Assembly: GCA_964506465.1 (NCBI GenBank)
Contig: CAZDLM010000022.1
Location: 1 to 40,150, forward strand
Source of the DNA: UBA6109 sp964506465
Lineage (GTDB): Bacteria > Desulfobacterota > Syntrophia > Syntrophales > UBA6109
DNA length: 40,150 nucleotides
Reading direction: 5' to 3'
Shown: positions 31,126-39,750 of the stretch, one piece after another
How positions within the stretch are numbered: the stretch's first letter is position 1
Layout: each line of letters begins with the position of its first letter
Notes under the pieces: model-generated
Told to the model about the DNA's origin: nothing
What the model saw: the letters and a program-made list of their open reading frames with translations, nothing else
Database searches by the model: none
Made by a program: the position numbers and the translations under genes

Positions 31126-32876
31126 GCGTCAGGCTGGCCAAGACGGCGGGATTCTGCATGGGTGTGCGCAGGGCGGTGGACATCGTCCTCGATCTCGCCC
31201 AGAAGAAGGGTCGTGAAACCATCTACACCTACGGCCCGCTGATCCACAACCCCCAGACGGTCGAATTGCTGAAGCGCCGCGGCATCGTGCCGATCCGGTC
31301 GCTCGATGAGATCGATCCGGAAAACAAGACGGCCCTCCTGATCATCCGGGCGCATGGGGTCTCACCCGCGGAAAGAAGCAGGATCGAGGAACTGGGCATC
31401 CGGATCGTCGATGCGACGTGTCCCCGGGTCGCCCACGTCCAGAAAATCATCCGGAAGTATGCTTCCCAGGGGTACGAGATCCTTATCCTCGGCGACGCGG
31501 AGCATCCCGAAGTCAACGGCCTCCTCGGTTTCGCCGGCGGTCGCGGCAGGGTAATCGGCGATCTGTCCGCGATCGATCGCCTGCCCGATCCGGGGAAGGT
31601 CTGCGTTGTCGCCCAGACGACCCAGGATGTGGAGAAATTCCGCGAGATGGTTGCGAGGATCCGGGAGCGGTTTCCCGATGTCGTCGTCTTCGACACGATC
31701 TGCGATTCCACGGAGAGGCGTCAGACGGAAGTGAAGGAGCTGGCCGCCGAAATGGACGCCATCTTCGTCGTAGGGGGGAAGAACAGCGCGAACACCTGCC
31801 GCCTCGCCACGCTTTCGGAACTTCAGGGGAAACCGACATTCCACATCGAGACCGTGGAGGATGTCGATGGAATCGACATCGGCCGCTTCGATCGCATCGG
31901 AGTTTCGGCGGGGGCATCGACTCCCAACTGGATCATCGACCGAGTCGTCGCGACGCTTACGGAACGGAAGAGCGAAAGCCGCGGCCGGTCGCGACGGCTT
32001 CTGCGCCTGTGGAGTTTCCTGGTGCGGACTGACATCTATTCGGCGGTCGGCGCCGGCTGCCTGTCCGCGAGCTGTTCCCTTCTTCAGGGGAGGCATGTCT
32101 TCCTTCTGCACGTGCTGATCGCCTCCCTGTACGTCTATGCGATGCATACCCTGAACCGTTTGACCGACCGCAAATCGGGATGGCAGATCGGCTCCTTCCG
32201 GGAGGACGCCTACCTTCGCCAGGAACCGCTTTTTATCATCCTCTGCGCCTTGGCCCTGCTTGTCGCTCTGCTTCTCGCATATCTCGACGGCCCGCAGACC
32301 TTCGGCCTTCTGCTGGTCATTTCGGCCGCGGGAGGGCTGTACAACGTGCCGCTCCTTCCTGAACGGTGGCGTTTTCGCAGTCTGAAAGACCTCCCGGGAT
32401 CCAAGAACATCTCCATGGCCGCCGCGTGGGCGGCGTCGACGGCCCTTCTGCCGGTTCTCGACAACGAGTCGTATCTGCATCCGTCAATCATCGTCTCTTT
32501 CCTGTTTGTCGGCATGCTGGTGTTCATCCGTTCGGCCCTGTCGGACGTCGGCGATATCCAGGACGACCGCTTTCTGGGAAAGGAGACACTTCCGGTCGTG
32601 ATCGGCAAGAAACGGACGCAGGTCCTGTTGAAGATCCTGCTCGCAGTTCTGCTGGTCCTCCTGATCTGCGCCCCGCCGTTCGGCTGGACATCGTCCGTTG
32701 CGTTTGCCCTGACGGCCTGCGTCTTTTACCTGTGGATTTGTTTGGATCTTTGTGATAGAAGGTCGGAACTTTCCGGCGCCGTGCTGGAGGGGCTTCTGGA
32801 AACCGTTTATATTATCGCGGGGTTTGGCTGCCTCGCTTGGTTTGTTTTGTCGCTCTTCATCGCGGCGCAAAGATAA
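31122..32876 (+). CDS. ispH: IspH (LytB) fused to a UbiA-like membrane prenyltransferase
   Basis: A 584-residue protein from ATG 31122, about twice the length of usual IspH (~280-320). Residues 1-280 are a complete 4-hydroxy-3-methylbut-2-enyl diphosphate reductase: the [4Fe-4S] ligands Cys12 (AGFCMGVRRA), Cys100 (VDATCPRV) and Cys194 (DTICDSTERRQ), His42, His78 and His128, Glu130 in HPEVNG, TTQ at 166-168 and SAGASTPNWII. After a charged linker (281-300) come ~285 residues with about 7-8 hydrophobic helices and the two Asp-rich regions of UbiA transferases: LNRLTDRKSG (about 344-353) and SDVGDIQDDRFLGKETLPVV (474-493). No stop or frame change separates the halves. The enzyme may make IPP/DMAPP at the membrane next to a prenyl transfer step. 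Confidence 0.9.
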   Translation: MSVRLAKTAGFCMGVRRAVDIVLDLAQKKGRETIYTYGPLIHNPQTVELLKRRGIVPIRSLDEIDPENKTALLIIRAHGVSPAERSRIEELGIRIVDATCPRVAHVQKIIRKYASQGYEILILGDAEHPEVNGLLGFAGGRGRVIGDLSAIDRLPDPGKVCVVAQTTQDVEKFREMVARIRERFPDVVVFDTICDSTERRQTEVKELAAEMDAIFVVGGKNSANTCRLATLSELQGKPTFHIETVEDVDGIDIGRFDRIGVSAGASTPNWIIDRVVATLTERKSESRGRSRRLLRLWSFLVRTDIYSAVGAGCLSASCSLLQGRHVFLLHVLIASLYVYAMHTLNRLTDRKSGWQIGSFREDAYLRQEPLFIILCALALLVALLLAYLDGPQTFGLLLVISAAGGLYNVPLLPERWRFRSLKDLPGSKNISMAAAWAASTALLPVLDNESYLHPSIIVSFLFVGMLVFIRSALSDVGDIQDDRFLGKETLPVVIGKKRTQVLLKILLAVLLVLLICAPPFGWTSSVAFALTACVFYLWICLDLCDRRSELSGAVLEGLLETVYIIAGFGCLAWFVLSLFIAAQR

Positions 32877-32890
32877 CGGGAGGAGTTGCC

Positions 32891-33481
32891 GTGTCGGCAA
32901 GATTCGGGAAGCCGTGGCTCGCCTTCGTGCTGGTTTTTTTTGTAGCCGCCTGTGCGGAGTTGCGCTATTCCCAGCTCAGCCCCGAGGCGAAAGATTTTCA
33001 TCCCAAGAAGGTCCTGGTGCTCCCGGCGGAGGTTGCCGCCTACGGGGAGGCACGCGGGGTGATTGAAGGAATTGTGGGGACGGTCCTCGCCGACCAGGAT
33101 TGGTTTACCGAGGTGATTGCCGGCGCGGCGCTGGAAAAGCGGATGACCGAGAACGAGGAATTGCGCAAGGCCGTGACGGCCTACACCGCGAAACTCCACA
33201 ACCTGAGTTTTTCCGACCCCGAGGCATCCAAACGAATCGCCGCCCTGTCGGGGGCCGATGCCCTGTTGGCAGTCAACGTGGACATGTGGAATTACGCGCG
33301 GGAGAAGGACGATAAGGTTGCGAAAGTGGGCCTGGGGATGCGCCTGATCAATGCCGGCTCGGGGGCGATTGTATGGAAAGCGGGCGACCTTGCCATCGAC
33401 CAGTACCGCGTCATCAAGCCTGACCTCCCCGATGTTGCCCGAGGTCTCGCAAAGAAGATCATCGGTTACATGCCGCATTGA
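32891..33481 (+). CDS. Putative outer-membrane lipoprotein
   Basis: A 196-residue protein from GTG 32891, with GGGAGGAG at 32879-32886. A basic start and hydrophobic run (WLAFVLVFFVAAC) end in a lipobox with Cys21 or so, so export and lipidation are likely. The mature part has KKVLVLPAEVAAYGEARGVI, ASKRIAALSGADALLAVNVD and VGLGMRLINAGSGAIVWKAG, the pattern of CsgG/LpoB/DUF799-like lipoproteins that build helical-strand domains in the periplasm. The specific family is uncertain. It follows ispH by 14 bp and precedes the NifU-type gene. Confidence 0.8.
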   Translation: MSARFGKPWLAFVLVFFVAACAELRYSQLSPEAKDFHPKKVLVLPAEVAAYGEARGVIEGIVGTVLADQDWFTEVIAGAALEKRMTENEELRKAVTAYTAKLHNLSFSDPEASKRIAALSGADALLAVNVDMWNYAREKDDKVAKVGLGMRLINAGSGAIVWKAGDLAIDQYRVIKPDLPDVARGLAKKIIGYMPH

Positions 33482-33501
33482 GAAGCGGCGGAGGCGGAGA
33501 A

Positions 33502-33723
33502 ATGAAAGAACGCGTGCAGGCGGCCATTGAGAAGATCCGTCCCAATCTCCAGGCGGACGGCGGTGACGTCGAACTGGTGGAGGTCACCGAAGAGGGGGTG
33601 GTCAAGGTGCGGCTGAAGGGGGCCTGCCACGGCTGCCCGATGTCGCAGATGACCCTGAAGATGGGGATTCAGAAATTTCTGCAGAAGGAAGTCCCCGAAG
33701 TGAAGGAAGTCGTTTCCGTTTAA
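33502..33723 (+). CDS. NifU C-terminal (Nfu)-type Fe-S scaffold
   Basis: A 73-residue protein from ATG 33502 (GGCGGAG just upstream; an in-frame start 8 codons earlier is not supported). The sequence IRPNLQADGGDVELVEV and KGACHGCPMSQMTLKMGIQ with Cys42-x2-Cys45 is the whole Nfu domain, which in a dimer holds a [4Fe-4S] cluster and passes it on. It stands alone here, without NifU-N or aconitase parts. The neighbouring ferredoxin and the Fe-S enzyme IspH upstream fit such a role. Confidence 0.92.
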   Translation: MKERVQAAIEKIRPNLQADGGDVELVEVTEEGVVKVRLKGACHGCPMSQMTLKMGIQKFLQKEVPEVKEVVSV

Positions 33724-33781
33724 CGTTTTTGACCGGTGGGATTTTGGACCGGAAAGAATATCACAACAAAGGAGAAAACCT

Positions 33782-33961
33782 ATGGCGTACGTAATTACCG
33801 ATGAATGTATTGCTTGCGGGTCCTGTCAGGATGAGTGCCCAGTGGAGGCAATTAGCGAGGGAGAGGAAAAATATACGATCGATCCCAAACTGTGCACCGA
33901 TTGCGGTACCTGCGCCGAGCAGTGTCCCGTGGAAGCCATCGTCCCCGGCGAGGGGAAGTAA
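33782..33961 (+). CDS. 2[4Fe-4S] ferredoxin, clostridial type
   Basis: A 59-residue protein, ATG 33782 with AAAGGAGAAA at 33769-33778. Two C-x2-C-x2-C-x3-CP clusters are complete: CIACGSCQDECPVEAI and CTDCGTCAEQCPVEAI, giving eight ligands for two [4Fe-4S] clusters. It is a low-potential electron carrier of anaerobes, plausibly feeding IspH or other ferredoxin-dependent reductases; the partner is inferred only. The insert between the cluster motifs is short and acidic (SEGEEKYTIDPKL). Confidence 0.95.
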   Translation: MAYVITDECIACGSCQDECPVEAISEGEEKYTIDPKLCTDCGTCAEQCPVEAIVPGEGK

Positions 33962-33997
33962 CGGGTTCGCAGCATGCTTACGGGGGGATCGACCGCA

Positions 33998-34030
33998 GGG
34001 AAGAACCGGCGGCGTTCCCCCTTCCTTTTT
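33998..34030 (+). terminator. Possible terminator after the ferredoxin gene
   Basis: GGGAA (33998-34002) can pair with TTCCC (34015-34019), followed by a pyrimidine run ending in six T (34026-34031). The stem is short, so read-through into tmk is possible. Confidence 0.35.
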
Positions 34031-34065
34031 TGATCTGCTGTTTTTCTGCTTTTTCCCGGGAGTCT

Positions 34066-34713
34066 ATGAATCGGTTCATCACCTTTGAAGGCGTGGAAGG
34101 ATCCGGCAAGACCACGCAGATCAAGATGGCTTCCTCGTTCCTGCGCAGCCGCGGCCGGCCCTGTCTTGTCACCGAGGAGCCGGGCGGAACCTCGCTGGGG
34201 AGAAGGATTCGAAGAATCCTCCTGCGCCGCAGCGAGGAAGGTCTTGCCGCGGAAACGGAGCTCCTGCTCTTCGCGGCGGCCCGGGCTCACCACGTCCGCG
34301 CTCTGATCCTTCCGGCCCTGGAGAAGGACGGCCGGAAGTTCGTCCTGTGCGATCGCTTCGCTGACGCGACCCTGGCCTACCAGGGGTTCGGCCGCGGATT
34401 GGACCGGCGGACGATCGAGGGGATGAACGAGCTCGCCTGCGGCCCGCTGAAGCCGGCCCTCACCCTGCTTTTCGATGTGACGCCGGAGATGGGCCTCCAG
34501 CGGGCGATCGGCAGGATGTCCGGCGAGAGCCGTTCCATCCGGGAGGACCGGTTCGAAAATGAAGACGTCTCTTTCCATCGCCGGGTCCGGGAAGGCTATC
34601 TTGCCTTGGCAAAAGAAGAGCCCGGCCGCTTCCGGATCATCGACGGATCCCGGGACATCGGCGAGGTGCATCGGCAGGTCTGCACCATCCTGTCGGACCA
34701 CTTCGACATTTGA
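34066..34713 (+). CDS. tmk: Thymidylate kinase
   Basis: A 215-residue protein from ATG 34066 (CGGGAG upstream). The P-loop FEGVEGSGKTTQ (residues 7-18) is followed by TEEPGGTSLGRRIRRIL and the DR motif CDRFADATLAYQGFGRGLD, then LFDVTPEMGLQRAI and a LID segment with DRFENED. All match dTMP kinase. It phosphorylates dTMP to dTDP for DNA synthesis. It heads the tmk-holB-ricT-metG set; the gap of 30 bp to holB suggests cotranscription. Confidence 0.94.
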   Translation: MNRFITFEGVEGSGKTTQIKMASSFLRSRGRPCLVTEEPGGTSLGRRIRRILLRRSEEGLAAETELLLFAAARAHHVRALILPALEKDGRKFVLCDRFADATLAYQGFGRGLDRRTIEGMNELACGPLKPALTLLFDVTPEMGLQRAIGRMSGESRSIREDRFENEDVSFHRRVREGYLALAKEEPGRFRIIDGSRDIGEVHRQVCTILSDHFDI

Positions 34714-34743
34714 CATCTCCAAAATAATGAAGCATTGGACGTC

Positions 34744-35724
34744 ATGCCCTTCCGCAGGATCTTCGGACACGAAAACCCGATCTCCGCTTTGAAAAGCGCC
34801 GTCGCCGGCGGCAGGCTCGCGCATGCGTATCTCTTTTCCGGCATGGAGGCCATCGGCAAGCGGACGACCGCCCTGGCCTTTGCGCAGTTGATCAACTGCG
34901 AGCATCCCGAGGACCTCGACGCCTGCGGCGCCTGTTCATCCTGCCGGAAGATCGATGCCAGCCTGCATCCGGATATTTCGGTCATTACGGCGCAGGGCGC
35001 CTTCATCCGCATCGGAGACATCCGCCAGATGCAGGAGCGCATGTCGTTCCGCCCCCTGGAGGGCAGGAAGCGGGTTCTGATTCTCGATGACGCGGACCGG
35101 ATGAATGATGTTGCGGCCAATGCCCTTCTCAAAACGCTGGAAGAGCCCCCGCCATTCAATATCCTCATCCTCGTGACCACGGCGCCGCACCGGCTTCCGG
35201 TTACGGTCGTCTCCCGCTGCCGGACGCTGCGATTCCGTCCGCTGTCTCCGGAGGCCGTCGCCGCTTTCCTCCGCGAATCTGCCGGGATAGAAGCGACGAT
35301 GGCGTCTTTCCTGGCTTCCGTCTCGGGGGGGAGCATCGGCCGGGCCCTGCGCATGGACGGGGATGCCTTTCTGGAGAGCCGTCGTTTCGTTCTTGAGGAG
35401 GTCCTGGCGGAAACGCGGGGACGCCTTCTCCGCGTTATCGGTCTCGCCGGGACCTTTGGGGGAACGAACGAGGAGATCGGCCTGAAAATCGACATTCTCA
35501 GGACGTTCTGGCGGGACGTCCTGGTCTTCAAGGAGACCGGCGAAGAGAAGCGACTCGTCTTCCGGGATCAGATCGACCGGATTCGGACCTTCGCCGGGGC
35601 GCTGCCGGGCGAACGCATTCTCGAAGGCATCCGGGCGGCGGAGGACGCAACCGCGGCGCTGGAGCGCAACGCCAATAAACAATTGACATTGGAAACGATG
35701 CTGATTAAAGTGGCGCAGCTTTGA
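34744..35724 (+). CDS. holB: DNA polymerase III delta' subunit
   Basis: A 326-residue clamp-loader protein. ATG 34744 is preferred to the TTG at 34735, though neither has a strong ribosome-binding site. The N-terminal AAA+ part has HENPISALKSAVAGGRLAHA, a degenerate P-loop SGMEAIGKRTTA (residues 33-43) and the zinc module Cys52, Cys61, Cys64, Cys67. Then come RVLILDDADRMNDVAANALL with KTLEEPPP, and VSRCRTLRFRPL (sensor/SRC motif). The degenerate nucleotide loop is normal for delta'. It opens the sliding clamp with delta and tau/gamma. It lies directly after tmk as in many bacteria. Confidence 0.92.
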   Translation: MPFRRIFGHENPISALKSAVAGGRLAHAYLFSGMEAIGKRTTALAFAQLINCEHPEDLDACGACSSCRKIDASLHPDISVITAQGAFIRIGDIRQMQERMSFRPLEGRKRVLILDDADRMNDVAANALLKTLEEPPPFNILILVTTAPHRLPVTVVSRCRTLRFRPLSPEAVAAFLRESAGIEATMASFLASVSGGSIGRALRMDGDAFLESRRFVLEEVLAETRGRLLRVIGLAGTFGGTNEEIGLKIDILRTFWRDVLVFKETGEEKRLVFRDQIDRIRTFAGALPGERILEGIRAAEDATAALERNANKQLTLETMLIKVAQL

Positions 35725-35746
35725 TTTAACCAGGAGAAACGCGGCC

Positions 35747-36646
35747 TTGAAGAATGTTGTCGGAGTGCGGTTCAGGGATGAAGGGAAGGTTTACACCTTC
35801 GATGCCGGAGATCTGCCCCTGCAGAAGGGTCAGACCGTGATCCTCCAGACGGAAAACGGTCCGGCGGTGGGGACCCTGGCGACGGAGGTCCGCTCCGCGG
35901 AGGATTCCTCCCTGCCCGCCAACCTGAAACGCGTTATCCGCGTCGCCACGGAAGCGGATGAAAAGGCGCGGACGGAGAACCGGGAACTGGAGATCGCCGC
36001 CCATGGCTTCTGCCTGGAGCGGATCCGGGAGAGAAAGCTTCCGATGAAGCTCATCGCCGTGGAGTGCCAGTTCGATCAGAGCAAGGTCATTTTTTCCTTT
36101 ACGGCTGAAAGCCGCGTCGATTTCCGGGAGCTGGTGAAGGATCTGGTGCAGAAGTTCCGCACCCGGATCGAGCTGCGGCAGATCGGCGCCCGCCAGGAAA
36201 CGAGGCTGATCAAGGGCCTTGGCGTCTGCGGCCGGGAGGTCTGCTGCGGGACCATGCTTCACAATCTGGACCGGGTATCCGTCAAGATGGCCAAGGAGCA
36301 GAGCATGTCGCTCAATCCCGAAAAGATCTCGGGACTGTGCGGGCGACTCATGTGCTGCCTGTCCTACGAATACGACTCCTACATGGATATGAAGAAAGAC
36401 ATGCCCAAGTGCGGCAAGGCCGTCCAGACGCCCCAGGGAAAAGGGAAAGTGATCCGCCAGAACGTCCTGGCCGGCGAGGTCAGCGTGTTTCTGGAAGACG
36501 GCTCCGAAAAGACCTTCCGCTCCAAGGACGTCGGTCCGCTCAAGGCGCAACCGGAAAAGCCGGCTGCACCGCCGAAGCGGGTGGAACCTGCGAAACGCGT
36601 CGAACCTGCGAAACGTGTCGAACCCGCCAAACCCGCCAAATCCTGA
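35747..36646 (+). CDS. ricT: PSP1-domain protein, RicT/YaaT family
   Basis: A 299-residue protein read from TTG 35747 with CAGGAGAAA upstream. The PSP1 domain is seen as VVGVRFRDEGKVYTFDAGDL through the QFDQSKVIFSFTAESRVDFR and ELVKDLVQKFRTRIELRQIG segments, then the cysteine-rich part CGREVCCGTML and CGRLMCCLSYEYDSY, which in RicT relatives takes part in a Fe-S-binding Ric complex affecting RNase Y and development in Bacillus. The C terminus carries three near-identical PAKRVE units, encoded by a roughly 18-bp tandem DNA repeat (about 36575-36632). The order after holB is the conserved Bacillus/Deltaproteobacteria arrangement. The role in this organism is inferred. Confidence 0.85.
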   Translation: MKNVVGVRFRDEGKVYTFDAGDLPLQKGQTVILQTENGPAVGTLATEVRSAEDSSLPANLKRVIRVATEADEKARTENRELEIAAHGFCLERIRERKLPMKLIAVECQFDQSKVIFSFTAESRVDFRELVKDLVQKFRTRIELRQIGARQETRLIKGLGVCGREVCCGTMLHNLDRVSVKMAKEQSMSLNPEKISGLCGRLMCCLSYEYDSYMDMKKDMPKCGKAVQTPQGKGKVIRQNVLAGEVSVFLEDGSEKTFRSKDVGPLKAQPEKPAAPPKRVEPAKRVEPAKRVEPAKPAKS

Positions 36647-36662
36647 AGAGAGAAACACTTCT

Positions 36663-38564
36663 ATGGAGAAAACCTTCTACATCACCACGCCCATCTATTA
36701 CGTGAACGCCTCGCCGCATATCGGCCATGCGTATACGACGATCGTCGCCGATGTCCTGGCGCGCTATCATCGCCTGCAGGGCTACCGGACCTTCTTCCTG
36801 ACGGGCACCGACGAGCACGGCGACAAGATCGCCGAGGCCGCGCGGAAGGCGGGCGAGAGCCCCAAGGCCTGGGCGGACCGCGTCAGCGCGCAGTTCCGCG
36901 ACCTGTGGCCGAAACTCTCCATCTCGAACGACGGCTTCATCCGCACGACCGACCCCGACCACGTCCGGACCGTTCAGTACATCCTGCGCAAGGTTCACGA
37001 GGCCGGGGACATCTATTTCAGCGACTACGAGGGCCTGTACTGCGTCGGCTGCGAGCGCTTCTACATGGAAAAGGAGCTCGTCGACGGAAAATGCCCGCAG
37101 CACCTGACGGTCCCGGAGGTGCGCAAGGAAAGCAATTATTTCTTCCGGATGGGCAAGTACCAGGACTGGCTGATCCGCCACATCCAGGACCACCCCGATT
37201 TCATCCGGCCCGAGCGATACCGGAACGAGGCCCTCGCATTCCTGCGGGAACCGCTGGAGGACCTGTGCATCTCGCGGCCGAAATCCCGCCTCACCTGGGG
37301 AATTACGCTTCCGTTCGACGACAATTACGTCACCTACGTCTGGTTCGACGCCCTCATCAACTACGTGACCGGGATCGGCTACCCCGACGATGAGAAGTTC
37401 CGGACCTTCTGGCCGGCGGCCCAGCACCTGATTGCCAAGGACATCCTGAAGCCCCACGGCATCTACTGGCCGACGATGCTCAAGGCGGCGGGGATCGAGC
37501 CCTACCGGAACCTCAACGTGCACGGCTACTGGAACGTCGATCAGAGCAAGATGTCCAAGAGCCTCGGGAACGTCGTCCGGCCCCTGGAGCTCAAGGACAA
37601 GTACGGACTGGATCCGTTCCGCTACTTCCTCCTGCGCGATATGGTCTTCGGCCTGGACTCCAGCTTCAGCGAAGAGGCCTTCGTCCAGCGGATCAACTCG
37701 GACCTCGCCAACGACCTCGGCAACCTCGAGAGCCGGGTCCGCACGATGGCGGTGAAGTTCTGCCAGGGAAGCGTCCCGGACCCGGAGCGGACGGCGGCCG
37801 ACCGGACCCTGCCGGAGGCCGCGCAAAAGGCGCTGGCCGATATGGAAGCCGCCTTCGCCGAGCTCGCCATGCACAAGGCTCTGGCGGCGATCTGGGAGTT
37901 CATCAACACGGTCAACCGTTACATCGTCACCAGCGAACCCTGGAGCCTCGCCAAGAACCCGGCCGACAAGGGCCGTCTCATGACGGTGCTCTACGACCTC
38001 CTCGAATCCCTGCGGGTGATCGCCGTCATGATTTCCCCGTTCATGCCCGGGACGGCGGGGAAGATCCTGGAGCGGATCGGCGTTGCGGAACCCGCCGCGC
38101 AGGCCTTCGAGACGATCCGAAGCTGGGGCGGCCTCGCTCCCGGAAGCCCCTTCAAACGGGGCGATGCGCTGTTTCCCCGCGTCGAGTTCAAGAGCGAAGA
38201 AAAGGCCGCAGAACAGAAGGATAAGAAGATGGAACCGCTGAAACCGGAGATTTCCTACGAAGATTTCGAAAAGGTCGATTTCCGAGTGGCGCGGATCCTG
38301 TCCGCCGAGCCCGTTCCCAAGTCCAGCAAACTCGTGAAACTCCGCATCGACATCGGCGAGGAGCGGACGATCGTCGCGGGCATCGCCAAGGACTATAAGC
38401 CTGAGGACCTTCCCGGTAAATCGATCGTCGTCGTCGCGAACCTCAAGCCGACGAAACTCATGGGCGTGGAATCGCGGGGGATGCTGCTCGCGACGGATGC
38501 CGTCGAAGGGCTGACCCTCATCGGCTTCGATAAGCCGCCGAAGACGGGCGCGAAGGTCCGGTAG
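36663..38564 (+). CDS. metG: Methionyl-tRNA synthetase
   Basis: A 633-residue class I synthetase from ATG 36663, 16 bp after the ricT-like gene. HIGH is seen as SPHIGHAY (17-24) and KMSKS is intact (QSKMSKSLGN, about 296-300). A Cys-x2-Cys ... Cys-x2-His zinc-type knuckle lies in YCVGCERFYMEKELVDGKCP. The anticodon-binding helical domain follows (WEFINTVNRYIVTSEPWSLA). The C-terminal ~110 residues form a tRNA-binding (Trbp111/EMAPII-like) OB domain: FEKVDFRVARILSAEPVPKS, ERTIVAGIAKDYKPEDLPGK and NLKPTKLMGVESRGMLLA. It charges tRNA-Met in the cytoplasm as a dimer. Confidence 0.96.
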   Translation: MEKTFYITTPIYYVNASPHIGHAYTTIVADVLARYHRLQGYRTFFLTGTDEHGDKIAEAARKAGESPKAWADRVSAQFRDLWPKLSISNDGFIRTTDPDHVRTVQYILRKVHEAGDIYFSDYEGLYCVGCERFYMEKELVDGKCPQHLTVPEVRKESNYFFRMGKYQDWLIRHIQDHPDFIRPERYRNEALAFLREPLEDLCISRPKSRLTWGITLPFDDNYVTYVWFDALINYVTGIGYPDDEKFRTFWPAAQHLIAKDILKPHGIYWPTMLKAAGIEPYRNLNVHGYWNVDQSKMSKSLGNVVRPLELKDKYGLDPFRYFLLRDMVFGLDSSFSEEAFVQRINSDLANDLGNLESRVRTMAVKFCQGSVPDPERTAADRTLPEAAQKALADMEAAFAELAMHKALAAIWEFINTVNRYIVTSEPWSLAKNPADKGRLMTVLYDLLESLRVIAVMISPFMPGTAGKILERIGVAEPAAQAFETIRSWGGLAPGSPFKRGDALFPRVEFKSEEKAAEQKDKKMEPLKPEISYEDFEKVDFRVARILSAEPVPKSSKLVKLRIDIGEERTIVAGIAKDYKPEDLPGKSIVVVANLKPTKLMGVESRGMLLATDAVEGLTLIGFDKPPKTGAKVR

Positions 38565-38591
38565 AAACGGTTCTTCTTCTCCGAAAATGCA

Positions 38592-38615
38592 GAAGCCGCC
38601 GGATCCGGCGGCTTC
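38592..38615. terminator. Strong bidirectional terminator
   Basis: A perfect 24-bp palindrome (GAAGCCGCCGGA and its complement) with TTTGTTT on the right, between convergent metG and the PhzF-family gene. Confidence 0.88.
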
Positions 38616-38663
38616 TTTGTTTCCCGCGGCTGCCGGCGACTGCGGCCGCCGGCGTGCGGCGCA

Positions 38664-39449
38664 TCACACCGTAATCTCGCCTTCCAGATAAAGCACGGCC
38701 CGGCCGGCAATTCCGACGCGCTGCCCCCGGTCTTCGCAGAAGAGCTCTCCGCCCCTCCGGGAGACCTGCAGCGCGTGGAGCTTCTTCCTGCCGAGGCGCT
38801 TCGACCAGTAGGGCGTCAGCACGCAATGGGCGGAGCCCGTGACCGGATCTTCGGCCACCCCGACGCGCGGAGCGAAAAAACGCGAAACGAAGTCGCAGGA
38901 CCTGCCCTTTGCCGTCACGATCGTTCCCCGGTAGGGCGTCCGGAGCAACGCCGGAATGTCCGGCTGCAAATTCCTGACGATCGCTTCGTCTTCCACGACG
39001 ACCAGCGCATCCTCCGCCGAGACGAAAAACTCCCGGGATTCGGCGCCGAGCGCTTCCGAGAGAACTTTGGGCGGGTCCTGCGGAGACGGCGGCCGGGCGG
39101 GGAAATCCATCTCGATCAGGTCCTCCCGCTGCACAACCGTAAGGTTGCCGCTCCGGCGCGTCCGGAACGTAATCGACGGCGTGGTCCAGCCACGGCGGCG
39201 GAAGAGGACGAAGGCGCTTGCCAGCGTGGCATGGCCGCACAAGGCCACCTCCGTGACAGGCGTAAACCAGCGCAGCTCGAAGCCGCCCTCCATCGGGACC
39301 AGGAAGGCCGTCTCGGAGAGGTTGTTCTCCGCGGCGACGGCGAGCAGGCGGGCATCGTCGAGCCAGGCGTCCAGAAAGCAGACGGCGGCCGGGTTGCCCT
39401 TGAATACTTCCGCCGTGAAGGCGTCGACCTGGTAGAGCGGCAGTTTCAT
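38664..39449 (-). CDS. PhzF-family isomerase-like protein
   Basis: A 261-residue protein from ATG 39449 (AGGAAGG upstream). The PhzF/diaminopimelate-epimerase fold is clear: YQVDAFTAEVFKGNPAAVCF at the start, NNLSETAFL with catalytic Glu46, ELRWFTPVTEVALCGHATLA and VAEDPVTGSAHCVLTPYW. The family isomerises small molecules (PhzF acts on a phenazine precursor), but most members have no known substrate and no phenazine genes are present here. Its ATG overlaps the stop of the RelE-type toxin gene by 4 bp, so it is probably translated from the toxin-antitoxin transcript. Confidence 0.9.
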   Translation of the reverse strand: MKLPLYQVDAFTAEVFKGNPAAVCFLDAWLDDARLLAVAAENNLSETAFLVPMEGGFELRWFTPVTEVALCGHATLASAFVLFRRRGWTTPSITFRTRRSGNLTVVQREDLIEMDFPARPPSPQDPPKVLSEALGAESREFFVSAEDALVVVEDEAIVRNLQPDIPALLRTPYRGTIVTAKGRSCDFVSRFFAPRVGVAEDPVTGSAHCVLTPYWSKRLGRKKLHALQVSRRGGELFCEDRGQRVGIAGRAVLYLEGEITV

Positions 39450-39742
39450 TTCGGGACCTTCCTGCAAAGGAGGCGGTACGTTTCTTCGTAAATGATCCCG
39501 CGCGGGCCGATCGCGAGGATCTCCGAGACGTCTTTTTCCCGCACGCGATAGACGATGCGCAGCTTCCCGGTGCAGAAGCTCCGCAGGTCGCCCCGCTCGT
39601 CTTCAATCCGGATTCCCGAGGCCGGATCCGCGGCGAGGGTCGAAAGAGAGGCTCGGATCTTCTTTCTGAGATCGGGATGCATCGCGCGGATCAGGTTTGC
39701 GATGCGGTCGGGCACGCGGATTCGGGGAGTTTCTTCTTTCAT
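39446..39742 (-). CDS. RelE/ParE-family toxin
   Basis: A 98-residue basic protein: IANLIRAMHPDLRKKIRASL, then the strand region GDLRSFCTGKLRIVYRVREK and VSEILAIGPRGIIYEETYRL. This is the RelE/ParE fold (helices then four strands ending in an Arg-rich strand). RelE members cut mRNA at the ribosome; ParE members poison gyrase; the exact class is not fixed here. It follows the Phd-type antitoxin gene by 8 bp and overlaps the PhzF-family gene. Confidence 0.88.
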   Translation of the reverse strand: MKEETPRIRVPDRIANLIRAMHPDLRKKIRASLSTLAADPASGIRIEDERGDLRSFCTGKLRIVYRVREKDVSEILAIGPRGIIYEETYRLLCRKVPK

Positions 39743-39750
39743 GAGGCGGC

